From positions 86,928,942-86,992,941 of the forward strand of contig JAYESD010000004.1 of NCBI GenBank assembly GCA_036927565.1: a stretch of 64,000 nt of DNA, given 5' to 3'. The notes below the pieces were generated by a model, which was not told the origin of the DNA, searched no databases, and saw only the letters and a list, made by a program, of their open reading frames with translations. Source of the DNA: Tuctoria greenei. Lineage: Eukaryota; Streptophyta; Magnoliopsida; Poales; Poaceae. The translations under genes and the position numbers were made by a program. Positions within the stretch are counted from its first letter, which is position 1. The number at the start of each line of letters is the position of its first letter. This document shows positions 44,812-55,227 of the stretch, piece by piece.

Positions 44812-44920
44812 TTGTCGGTACCCTACAGACGGGGTACCCTCGCACACAAGATGAAGACACTTAGGCACGTCCGGTGACACCACGTGTCCCGAAGGTGCCA
44901 GACCCCGACATGCCCTGTGA
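44812..44920 (+). repeat. Tat-type element, truncated 5' LTR
   Basis: Matches 55228-55330 of the 3' LTR (tgtcggtaccct, gacggggtaccctcgcacac, gaaggtgccagaccccg) and then stops. The remaining 0.9 kb of LTR, the PBS and nearly all of gag are missing. Confidence 0.88.
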
Positions 44921-45607
44921 ACTTCGACCTCAACAGCGACCATGAGCGTTGCAAAACACTCCACATCATCTGTAGAGGATCTTGGGAACCCGCATCTAGG
45001 AATGCGGTCAAAACCCTGAGTCGGGTAATGGCTTTAATAGCCTCTACTCATGCCCCAATGCTGCATCACAGATGGATGGAGAGGCCGATTAGCTTTGACG
45101 CCTCCGATTGCCCTGAGAACATGGCGGGAGCCGGGCTTTTTCCCTTCGTCGTCACCCCCCACTATCGTCAATTTGAAGTTCTACCATGTCCTGGTAGATG
45201 GAGGGGCCGACCTCAACCTCATAAACCGTGCGGCCTTCGACAAGCTAAAGATTCCTGTGTCCAGGCTCGCCCCATCGAGACCATTCTCGGGGGTAGGGCC
45301 GGGGAGTAATATACTGTACAACAGCATCCACCTCCGGGTGACCCTCAGGACACCCAAGAACTTCAGGACGGAAAATATCCTATTCGATGTTGCGGAGGTT
45401 AGCCTCTACCACGCCATCATCGGCAGGCCCGACCTGTACCGGTTCATGGTTGTAGCCCACTATGGCTACCTCGTTCTCAAGATGTCGACTCCCTCCAGCG
45501 TCCTCAAGATCTGCGAAGATCGCGCAGCTGTGGTGACGGCTTTGGAGAAGCTCCAAGCAGTGGTAGCAGTCCCAACACCTACCCTGAGCGATGCTAGATC
45601 GAGTTAG
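44921..45607 (+). pseudogene. Tat-type element gag end and protease
   Basis: Remnant of the gag-protease junction: ISFDASDCPENMAGAGLFPF (frame 1), a frameshift at a C-run near 45158-45164, then the protease in frame 2 with VLVDGGADLNLINRAAFDKL (about 45185-45245; DGG in place of DSG/DTG, as usual in the Tat lineage), RLAPSRPFSGVGPG and YHAIIGRPDLYRF. Stop at 45605. Confidence 0.85.
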
Positions 45608-46900
45608 CCCTCGCCAGACTCACACGCACGCAGTCACGCCGCTGCACCATGGGTGCAACCCTCTGATGACGATGACGTGCCCATCAAGACAATCTAGATT
45701 GGCTCTCATGCTGCTCAAACCACCCTTATCGCTAGGAGTCTGGACAACGAGCAGGAATTGGAACTCGCTGTTTTCCTACGAACTATCGTCGATGTCTTCG
45801 CTTGCCAACTGTCGCAGATGCCAGGCATCCCTAGGAAAGTGATCGATCACCGTCTAAAGATCTACCGCGACGCCCGTCTAGCACAACAGAGGCCTCATGA
45901 GGAGTCCATCGAGCGGTAGAACTTCATCCGCAAAGAGATCAATAAGCTACTCAATGTTGGCTTCATACGAGAGGTCCACTATCCCAGATGGCTGGCCAAT
46001 CCTATTGTGGTCCCCAAGGCTGGCGGTAAGCTTTGGATGTGCATTGACTACACCAACCTCAACAAGGCATGTCCTAAAGATCCTTTTCCTCTCCCTAGAA
46101 TAGATCAAATCATAGATTCAACCTTGGTATGCAATATGTTATGCTTCCTAGATGCATATTTGGGGTTTCACCGAATCCCAATGTCTAGAGAGGACGAAAA
46201 ACATATCACGTTTATAATCATAGATGGTCTTTACTGCTATGTTTCCATGCCTTATGATCTTAAGAATGCCCTCCCCACCTTGGTATGTGCCATGCATAAA
46301 ACATTTCGGGACCTCATTTGGGGCCTAGTACAAGTGTATGTCGATGATATCATAGTTAAAATCCAGACACATACATCATTGCTAGAGAACCTCACCCTTG
46401 TCTTTGACAGACTACGAACCACATGCACAAAGCTCAATCCCGACAAGTGCATGTTCACAGTCAAAGTTGGGAAGATCCCCGGTTTCTTGGTCTCACACCG
46501 AGGGATTGAGGCAAACGCAGAGAAGATCAAGGCGGTGGAGCTGATGCGGCCTCCAGCACGCATCAAGGACGTGCAGAAGCTTGCAGGTTGCTTAATAGCA
46601 CTCAGCCGGTTTATCTCTAGGCTGGCTGAGCGGGCCCTCCCGTTCTTCAAACTCTCGCATCAATCCAGACCATTTTTCTGGACCGAGGAGGCAGAGAAGG
46701 CGTACTGCGAGCTGAAGCAGCAACTGACATCGTTGCCCATAATGGTGGCACCAGAGCCCCGGGATCCACTGTACCTCTACATCGCCGCCACAAAAAAGGG
46801 TGTAAGTATGGTTTTGGTTGCAGAGCAAGCCGGCCTCCAGCAGCCCCGTCAGACGGAAGGGGCCCTTGCCACTGATTCTGAGCCCCAGGGCTTGGAGCTC
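45608..46900 (+). pseudogene. Tat-type element reverse transcriptase
   Basis: Frame changes near 45640 and 45900, then one open run from about 45960. RT motifs: GFIREVHYPRWLANPIVVPK, LWMCIDYTNLNKACPKDPFP, FLDAYLGFHRIPMSREDEKH and VQVYVDDIIVK (about 46327-46359; catalytic YVDD intact). Then KCMFTVKVGKIPGFLVS, and the connection to RNase H (FFWTEEAEKAYCELKQQLTS, LYLYIAATKKGVSMVLV). Confidence 0.9.
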
Positions 46901-47640
46901 GTAGGGGGCCCCGACAACAAGGTCGCCTCCGGGTACCAACCCCTGGAGGATGCTCGGGTCCCCCTAGGAGGCCTTGGAGAGCAAGGAGCCTCTGGGTCCA
47001 AGGCCCTAGAGGATGATCGGGTCCTCCTAGGGAGCCCCGGGGAGCAAGGAGCCTCTGGGTCCATTCCCCAGAGGATGACCGGGTCCCCCTAGTGGGACCC
47101 GGAGAGCAAGGAGCCTCTGGGTCCCAGCCCCCAGAGGATGACTGGGTCCGCCTAGGGGGCCTCGAAGACCAAGGAGCCTTTGGGTCCCAGCCCCCAAAGG
47201 ATGCACCAGGCCCTCGGGACGTGGAGCCTTTGGGCCTGGAGCAGATGGAAGAAGATGCGGCGGATCCCCCAAGGAGATCCCGGACAACCCAACGGTCGAT
47301 CTACTTCATCAGTGAAGTCCTACATGAAGCAAAAACAAGGTACCTTGAAGTGCACAAGCTGCTGTATGCGGTACTAATCACGTCGAGGAAGCTCCACCAT
47401 TACTTTGAGGCACACAGAGTTTCAGTGGTGACTTCATTCCCACTGGGGGCGTGCTATGTAGCCCTAATGCAACAGGCAATATCGCCAAATGGGCAGCTGA
47501 ACTGGCAGAGTTCGAGCTCGACATCCTACCGCGGCATGCAATCAAGAGCCAAGCGCTAGCAGATTTCGTCGTTGAGTGGACTCCCTCACAAGCAACCCAG
47601 GGGTCTGGGAAATCAGCGAGCCGGAGCCCAGGGCATTGGT
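46901..47640 (+). pseudogene. Tat-type element first RNase H, with repeat expansion
   Basis: After the repeats, IYFISEVLHEAKTRYLEVHK and LLYAVLITSRKLHHYFEAH resemble the inactive (connection-like) RNase H of Tat elements. Then VVTSFPLG, a frameshift near 47450, WAAELAEFELDILPRHAIKS and LADFVVEWTPS. Stop at 47093 within the repeat zone and frame shifts on either side. Confidence 0.8.
46928..47200 (+). repeat. 63-bp (21-codon) tandem repeat in the RNase H region
   Basis: Four units with gcaaggagcc starting at 46981, 47044, 47106 and a diverged one near 47169, spacing 63, 62 and 63. Translated: EDDRVLLGSPGEQGASGSK-type Gly/Glu/Asp-rich repeats. They sit in the first RNase H between GVSMVLVAEQ and RSIYFISEVLHEAKTRY, where related elements have only a short acidic linker. 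The 62-base spacing changes frame. Confidence 0.88.
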
Positions 47641-47649
47641 GCTTACCAG

Positions 47650-48120
47650 ACCTTAATGGACACTCTTCTTCGACGGATCCTCGCAGAAGCAAGGGGTCGG
47701 ATCTGGCGTACTGCTCACCTCACCAACAGGAGAGCAGTCTAAGTATGCGGTGCACCTCAACTTCAAGGCGACCAACAACATGGCGGAATATGAAGCCCTC
47801 ATCTTTGGACTCACAGCTGCGCAGGGTCTTGGTGTCCAGTACATATTTGTCAAGGGAGACTCCCCGCTGATAATCAAGCAGGTCCGGGGAGAGTGCTGCT
47901 GTAACAACCCTCATCTCGCGGTGTACCTGCTGCGCGTCAAGAAGCTGGAAGCTAGTTTTGAGGCCTTTGACTTCTGCCATGCGCCGCACGCTGACAACTC
48001 CATCATCGACGCCCTATCAACCATGGCATCCATGGGAGCCTTGGTTCTTGAAGGGGTCTTCGGCAGGAGGTTGGTGTGGCCGATCACTAGGCCTGCAAGT
48101 CCTAACAAAGAAGGCAAGCC
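47650..48120 (+). pseudogene. Tat-type element second RNase H
   Basis: Reading LFFDGSSQKQGVGSGVLLTS, then FKATNNMAEYEALIFGLTAA, VKGDSPLIIKQVRGE and HADNSIIDALSTMAS. D, E, D and D residues in the order expected of an active RNase H (FDGS, AEYEAL, GDSPL, HADN) are present. This extra domain is the hallmark of the Tat lineage. Confidence 0.85.
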
Positions 48121-48229
48121 AGTACCACAGAGCTGGAGATCTTGGCAGCCCTACAACCGTGGGGGCCATCGAGGTTCTTGTGCGTCGCTGAGGACCCCAG
48201 ATCACCCGGCGTCCAAGACCCAGAAGCTC

Positions 48230-49490
48230 AAAAGAGTCCCGATGCATGGATCACGAAGATCCGAGACTATCTGAAGGACAACATCCTCCCAGGGGATCCC
48301 GTATCCGCTGAGAGGATCGTGAGGATGGCAAAACGCTACATGCTGGTAGAAGGTGACCTCTGCCGGCATGGCGCCAACGGCGTACTGCTACTGTGCATAA
48401 CTCAGAAGGAAGGTTGCGACTTGCTCGTGGATATCTACGAAGGAGAGTGAGGGAATCACGCAGCCTCCCGCACGCTAGTTGGTAAAGCCTTCTGGCATGG
48501 CTTCTACTAGCCAACATCACTACAAGACACTGTCAAGCTGGTCAAGAGATGCAAGGCGTGCCAGTTACACAACAAGCAAATTCACACTCCGACGCAGACA
48601 CTGCAGATGATCCCGCCCTCCTGGCCGTTCGCGGTCTGGGGGCTGGATATCCTGGGACCTTTTCCTAGGGCAGTCGAAGGGTACCAGTTCCTCTAGGTCG
48701 CTGTAGACAAGTGCACCAAGTGGCCAGAGGCAGCCCCGGTGATCAACATCAACACGGAGTTTGCGGTCAAGTTAATTAAGTCGATTGTCTGCATGTTTGG
48801 GGTCCCGAACAGAATCATAACTGATAACAGGGCCCAGTTCACCAGTGCAGCATTCCAGGACTACTGCGAAGACCTCGGCGTCCAAGTTTGTTATGCATCT
48901 GTGGCTCATCCAAAGAGCAACGGTCAAGTTTAAAGGGCCAACGCTGAGATCCTTAAGGGCCTCAAGACACGCACGTATACAAGCTTGGATAAGCATGGTG
49001 CCAAGTGGGTAGATGAACTCCCCTGTGCGCTATGGGCAAGACGGACATCACCTAGCCGCGCCACTGGAGAAACACCTTTCTTCCTAGTGTATGGGGCCGA
49101 GGCCGTACTCCCCCTAGAGATCGCAGTGGGCTCGTTCCGAGTCCGAGCGTTCGATGAAGCCTCACAGGACCAACTCCAATGAGAATATGTCGACCTCGTC
49201 GACGAAGCAAGGTGACATGCAACCATCCGAAATGCACGTTACCGATAGTCTCTCAGGCGCTACCAGGAGCGGTTTGTGCGGAGTAGAGAACTCCAGACGG
49301 GTGACCTGGTGCTGCGGCGTATACTTTCTCGATAAGGGTCACACAAACTCTCCCCCAACTGGGAGGGCCCCTTCCGAGTGACACAAGTATCCTACCCCGG
49401 GTGTGTCCACCTGGCCACAGAAGAAGGAGAGCCCCTCCTCAACCCTTGGAACATAGAACACTTTCGTAATTCTATCCCTAGGCATAATAG
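48230..49490 (+). pseudogene. Tat-type element integrase
   Basis: SVPDAWITKIRDYL-type start in frame 1, then the zinc region (GNHAASRTLVGKAFWHGFY, CKACQLHNKQ), then the core: first Asp in GLDILGPFP (48643), second in IITDNRAQFTS (48816-48840). The family Glu follows D-X35 later and is replaced by TAA at 48931-48933. Further stops at 48448, 48508, 48695, 49181 and others. C-terminal parts FLVYGAEAVLPLEI and a GPFRVTQV block to about 49490. Confidence 0.88.
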
Positions 49491-50219
49491 TAAGACAGTG
49501 TAGGGTGTCATGGTGCCAAGAAACGACACTTAGGACAACCAAGCTCTGAGGGGACAGGTCCAGAGTGTTCAGCTGTTTAGCTTGGTCATGTACCCTAAGC
49601 ATGAACACTCTGCCTCCCTTGCCAACCGGAGTGGGTTGTTGCCTTATTGTAAGCCATTCCTCTCCTATGAATGCCAATTTGAAAAAAATATATGTCTTAC
49701 CATATGCTTTCTCTTCTGTTCACTTAATTACCTGTTAATTTTGTGATCGCTCAAACTAGTCTCGTTCTTTCGTATATTATCTTCATATACCTGGTGAAAT
49801 TTTTCTATATCACCCCTAGTAGATTTATGTAACCCTGCTGAAAGTGGACTTGTTTGAGGTACCTACAAGGTGTTTTGGGTCCTCGCGATTGCCCTCTTAC
49901 TTGGGGTCCTGTGTTGCCAAATGGTCCCCCAGAAAGGCCTACGCCGAGCTGGAGTTCCAAAGCGTGCAGCCTGCTTAGCCTGGTCCTATACCCTAAGTGT
50001 GCGTGCTTTGCCTCCCAGTGCTACGGCTAAGTACTGAGGGCCAGGACGCTCACAACCCGATTAAGGTGGGAGCCGGATCCTGGCGCTAATACACTGAATT
50101 ACCAAATCCCGTGTACCAGCCCAAGACTGTAAGACATGGCAAAACTAAAGAATAAGAAAAGATCACCAACGAGCCAAAAATATGCACCCCTGTTATGTGT
50201 GTAAGACATACAAAGCAGG
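49491..50219 (+). other. Tat-type element post-pol spacer
   Basis: Non-coding by eye; mixed AT-rich and GC-rich parts. It holds two diverged lines of the form gtgttcagctgtttagcttggtc (49566) and gtgcagcctgcttagcctggtcc (49965), each followed by the same kind of sequence (taccctaagc/gtg, ctctgcctccc), an imperfect internal duplication about 400 bases apart. Confidence 0.55.
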
Positions 50220-50234
50220 TTACAATGTTGGACA

Positions 50235-51510
50235 ACGCCGGAGCATCCAGCTTCGGCACCTCCGAGGGGGCCTGCCGTCGATGTCCCTACGACGATGGAG
50301 GGCGACGCCGGAGAAGCCAGCTCTGGCACCTTCCAGGGGGCCTGCCGTCGACGAGTCTACGACGATGGTGGGCGACGCCGGAGCATCCAGCCCCAGCATC
50401 ACCCAAGGGGCCTGCCATCGACGTCCTAGCATGTTGATGACAACAACAAGTGCTGATAAGTGAGTACGCTCTCCTGCCCCACTCTTGTTGCTAACAAGGT
50501 TCTCCTGTGGTATCTCGTAGAACAGGGGCCTGACGTCGGTGCATCTACGACGATGGTGGCCAACGCCAGAGCAGTCAGCTCAATGAATCTATGACAATGG
50601 TGGGCGACGCCAGAGCATCCAACCCTGACATCACCCAAGGGGCCTGTCGTCGGTGTCCTAGCATGTTGACGACAGCAGCAAGCGCTGATAAGTGAGTAAA
50701 CTCTCCTACCTCGTTCTTGTAGCTAACATGGTTCTCTTGTGATAACCTGTACACCAGGGGCCTGCCATTGACGCTTCTGCGAAGGTGGTGGACGATGCCG
50801 GAGCATCCATCTCCGACACCTCCGAAGGGGCCTGCCATCGACATGTCTGCGAAGATGGTGGGCGACGCTGGAGCAGTCGGCTCCGGCACCTCCCAAGGTG
50901 TCTGCCGTCGATGCTTCTGCAAATATGGTGGACGACGCCAGAGCATCCAGCTTCGGCACCAACCAAGGGGCCTGACGTCGACATCTCAGCACGACAACGA
51001 CAACAACAAGCATGGATAAGGGCCTATCGTTGACGCTTCTGCAAAGATGGTGGATGACGCTGGAGCATCCAACTTCGGCACCTCCCAAGGGGCCTGCCGT
51101 CGACGTCTCTGTGAAGATGGTGGGCGACACTGGAGCAGCCAGCTCCGGCACCTCCCAAGGGACCTACCGTCGACGTCTCTACAAAGATGGTGGGCAACGC
51201 CGGAGCAGCCAGCTCCGACACCCCCCAAGGGGCCTGCCATCGACGTATCTACGATGATGGTGGGCGGTGCCGGAGCAGCCAGCTCCGGCACCTCCCAAGG
51301 GGCCTGCCGTCGACATATCTACAAACGAGGGTGGGAAACACTGGAGCAACAAGCTCCGGCACCACCCAGGGGACTCGTCGTTGATGTTCCCACAGCGACG
51401 ATGGTCCCGGCACCACCCAGGGGGTCCACCGTCGAAGTTTCTACAACGATGGTTGACGTCGCTAGAGCGCCCAGCTCTGGCACCACCCAAGGGGCCTGCC
51501 GTTGACATCC
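50235..51510. repeat. 70-bp tandem repeat array
   Basis: Units of 70 bases with core tgccgtcgacgtctctacgaag, atggtgggcgacgcc, ggagcagccagctccggcacc, tcccaaggggcc. Exact 70-base spacing at 51091, 51161 and 51231. About 14-16 units, some split by non-repeat inserts (50440-50530 and 50670-50760, which resemble each other). The ggagcanccagctcc part is itself a dyad. Both strands read open over several units because of the repeat composition; I do not call these genes. Confidence 0.9.
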
Positions 51511-51562
51511 TTACTCAAACGAAGTTGTGTGTCATCATCCCTACTAAAGCCATATACTCAAA

Positions 51563-51585
51563 CCCCCCCCCCCCCCCCCCCCCCC
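51563..51585. repeat. Poly-C tract
   Basis: Run of 23 C between the 70-bp array and the antisense ORF. Length uncertain for the same reason as the poly-G at 5611. Confidence 0.9.
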
Positions 51586-51887
51586 GCTCCACTGGGGGCC
51601 CGTCGAAGACATTCTGCGATCAAGTGGTAGGTGTACCCAGCTACCTGGCTACATCTACCAAGGGGCCTCTAAGGGGGTTCCATAGGCAGGATGTCAACTG
51701 TTGACAGCTCGGCTATGGCGAATGTGCGATCGTTGGTTCCTCAAAAACTAACGTACTCGACAAACTTCTCCAAGCCCTTGCGCAGCTAAGGATTCGGAGA
51801 GACAGATTGAGAAGCACAAGACGAGCCAACAAGCAAAAACATGAATTCAAATTCATAAAGTCATTTATACAAAGGGGCCATCCCCGG

Positions 51888-54615
51888 TTACAAAGGCATT
51901 CCGCCTGGAGCCGCTGGCCTATGACCGCTGGAACGAAGAGCCACCTGCTTGGCAAGGTCTTGGACTTTGGCCCTTGCTAGCTCCTCTCGCTCATCAAGGC
52001 GGCCTTTCTCCACCAACTCCAGCAAGATCGTCGGGTACCAGCTTCGGAAGCATACCAAGACATGGGATGCAACTAGCTCAGCTAGCTCCCTTCCTTCGAC
52101 CTCGAGCCACCTCGCGAGGACAGGGTTCACTGACCCCAACAACGAGCAGAGGGAGTCCAAGGCGGGGAGCAGCTAGGCCACCCCCAAAGATGGCTCCCCG
52201 CGCGGCGCGGGACCAAGGCTGAGGGGTTCCAATACCGCCCTGACACGGGCCATGAAGTCCTTGATACCTTGAGCCTCAGTCGCGTGAGAGGCCTGGAGGC
52301 CTTCCACCTCCCTCCGTACAGCTTCCTCCTGGTCGGCGAGCTCCCGAGCACTACGCTCTTGATCATCCTCCTAACGCTTAATGGCGAGCTCCGAGTATTG
52401 CATAGCGTGGCGCTTCTCCTCCACCATGCCCAGGCTCCGGGAGATCTCTTCCTCCTTCACCGCCAAGTCCCATTCCACATCAGCAACGACAACATCACGG
52501 CGGACCAACTCCAGCCGTTGATCCTCGGACACCTTCAGGTGGGCATTGGCGACGGCATGGGCCTTCAAGGCCTTCACCTCGAGCTCTTTGTTCTTGTGTG
52601 TCGACCAGTTTCACCAAGCGCCGCTTCTCTGCAAGCTGATCCCACTCTCGATCGAAATCAGCCAGTGTTTGGCGCAAGATGGACTGAGCCGCGGCAATAG
52701 CATCAGTGAGAGGGACCGGCTGCCCCTCTGCCCCTTCTGCCGACTCCGCGACAGACACCAGCGCCTGGGGACCAGATGGCTCCCCGGCTGGAGCTCTAGG
52801 AACCACCGCATCGCTGCCCGGTGCTGAAGTACCCTCCTCCACTGCAAGGGCATCGCCGGCCGCTGGTGGCGAGTTTCCATCTTGCACGTTAGTGACATCA
52901 AGCGCCAGCACCGCATCAACAGTGGGTGAGTCAGCTCCGCCAAGGGAAGCCGCCACGACCAAGGTAGCCGCCTCCTCGCCTGGCACCTCCTCGCCTAGCA
53001 CCTCCTCACTTGGCACCTCCACGCTTGGCACCACCTATGGCACACTTGCCTCGATGGACGGCAATGCAGGGACATCGACATCATCCAAAGCCGGTGCAAC
53101 TTCGGGCGCAGGATGCAGCGCGACAGATCCCATTCCAGCTCTGGGATCGTGGGGCTCACCAAGCCCACCCCGAGAAGCACCAAGGGCACCAAGTCGGCTA
53201 ACGATGCCCTAAAAACCTAAGATAAAACTATGTCAGAGCGAAGAAGAAAAGAAGAGAAATAGCAGAGGAAGAAGCTGCGGCTTACCGGTAGGTCGGACTA
53301 CTCTAGTGACCCAGGCCTCCTACCCCACGCGGTAGATTGAGGTTGCCAGGACCTGACGATAAGGCCGACGCCACTGTCTCAGGTACCGGCTCTTGGTCGA
53401 CCCGCGTCGGCGCGATCATCCGCACAAACCCCTCTGTGCCTCCTCCGGAACCACTATCGTTGCTAGAATTGGAGACGAAGTTGATGACAGAAGCTTTAGC
53501 CCCTCCGGCTCCCTCACGATGGGAGATGGGAGTATCGTCCCCCCGACTTAGCTTCCGCGTCTTCAGCATAGAGCTGGCGGAGCTCGCGAGCAGCATACGA
53601 GAACGCTTTCTCGGCTCCGGGGCTGGCGCCGGCTGGCTGACCCCCGCCTTGTCAGAGGCTTTTAAGGGCCCTGCCTCCTCCCTTCCTGAAGGACGTGAGG
53701 AAGACCCCGACCTTGGCTGCGTTGCAGCACGGAACTACTCTAAGACTGCTGAGGCCTTAGCCGTATCTTCAAGGTGCACACTGACGAGGCCGAACACGTT
53801 GACCTTCAGCATCAAGCTCTGCAGTTCGGCCCTCAAGTCAGTGGTCATGTGGAGCGGCTGGCAGTCGTCCGGGATGGAGACGTGCTCATCTTCAACAATG
53901 TCGGAGGTCACCAACTTCAACATCCCCTCCAACATCTCGGGAGTTGGGCTGTCTAGATCCAGCTGGCATCGGTCGTACGTGCCGATGTAGACCCACACCT
54001 CGTGCAGACGCTGCTGGAGGGGGCGGTACGGTGGAGCAAGAAGTTTGACAACACCACCAGGGAGGTCAAGCCCTTGTCAGCCAAGAACCAGATCCTCTTC
54101 AACATGGGCTTGTACTCCTTTGTCAAACCCTGGAATGCTTCCCAGGTGGTAGGGTTGGAGGTTGGACCTTCGGACATCATCTTCAGCGAAGCATGGGCCT
54201 CGGTTCACACGATCGCCCAGTCTTCCCTCCAGTTGCTCCATTTGTCCCCTTTGAATGAGGCAATGTAGCCCCGGGAGGTCTTGTCCCGATGACCGAAGTA
54301 GTTGGCCCCCGCTTGGGTCGTCGCACTCTTTCTAGTGGTCTTCATCATGATGAAGAACTGGAACATCTCCATCGTGGGCAGGGAACCCACGAACGCCTTG
54401 CACAAGTGGATGAACACGGCGACCAAGGCGATAGAGTTCATCGACAGATGGTGAAGCTGCAGCCCGTATTCCCCCAGCACTGCAAGGAAGAACCTTGATA
54501 GTGGGAGTGCAAGCCTAGCAGTGGTATAGGCGACGAAGAGAACAGTCTCATACTTGCGAAGATCTTGAAGCTCGGGAGATCTGCAGCAGATCATCCATCC
54601 GCAGTCTGCTGCCAC
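51888..54615 (-). pseudogene. Tat-type element antisense ORF (gypsy-type transposon protein)
   Basis: Minus-strand coding in a + strand element. 54615-54205 holds LALPLSRFFLAVLGEYGLQL and HHLSMNSIALVAVFIHLCKA, matching the 'putative gypsy type transposon' family (Transposase_28 type, recalled) common in grasses. Later pieces: acidic/Ala/Glu-rich 53034-52495, a coiled-coil-like stretch about 52577-52371 (VEWDLAVKEEEISRSLGMVE), and the C-terminal 52160-51888 (WLEVEGRELAELVASHVLV). Frame changes and stops separate the pieces. Tat elements are known to carry such an antisense ORF after pol; its function is not established. Confidence 0.7.
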
Positions 54616-55227
54616 CCAGCCGAGAAGTCACCTCATCGGCACCAGATCCCCGACCGACTGGAAGTGAGAAGGTGGCATTGGGGAGGCCATTGGAGCAAGC
54701 AAAGGTGAGAGCTTTGGCTGACGGGTGAAGGCTCGGGTGCTCGAGAGAGAAAGCAAAAGCTCAGGCCGCGGGGTGTGAGTAAGGAAGGAAATGTCCCCTC
54801 TAACAAAGGTCTCTATTTTGATCACCCCTGCGACGTTCGTGCGTATCGTAAAGGTTTGGCCCACACCACTCAATGCACAACACCCATTACTATGGGCACT
54901 ACGCCCCCTGTCAGAAGCACTGGCCCAAGCAGTCAGCCACCTAAGAAAATAGCTAAAGAGGCTTCCATAAAGGCGAAGCAAACGAAAGTGCTATAGCCGC
55001 ATTGGGAACCGTCGCGGTTAAAGGTGCTACAGAAGACAGAGATACTACAACAAGCAAATATCCCGTCGCCATAGTCTTTCAACTAGAGGAGGACGCATGG
55101 TGATGTTAGCAGAAGCGCCTACCACTTTGGCTGTACAAGACAAAATTCAAAGCGCAGTGCAGGAAAACATGGAAAGGGCTCCACCGTCGGGCTCGTCACC
55201 TCCCCCCAAGGTGGATGCAGGGGCCAC
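54616..55227. other. Tat-type element region between antisense ORF and 3' LTR
   Basis: No recognised gene. Probably the promoter or 5' leader of the antisense ORF plus the element's 3' non-coding part. A short purine-rich stretch (gtggatgcagggg) precedes the LTR. Confidence 0.5.

Noticed and set aside
50182..51508. Several open frames over the 70-bp array, both strands
   Set aside because: Repeat composition lacks stops; 70 is not a multiple of three, so every unit changes frame and no conserved protein results.
50235..51510. CRISPR-like array
   Set aside because: Repeats are contiguous tandem units without variable spacers, in a plant retrotransposon.
52269..53212. Plus-strand open frames opposite the antisense ORF
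   Set aside because: Shadow frames of the minus-strand Ala/Glu-rich coding; no independent motif.
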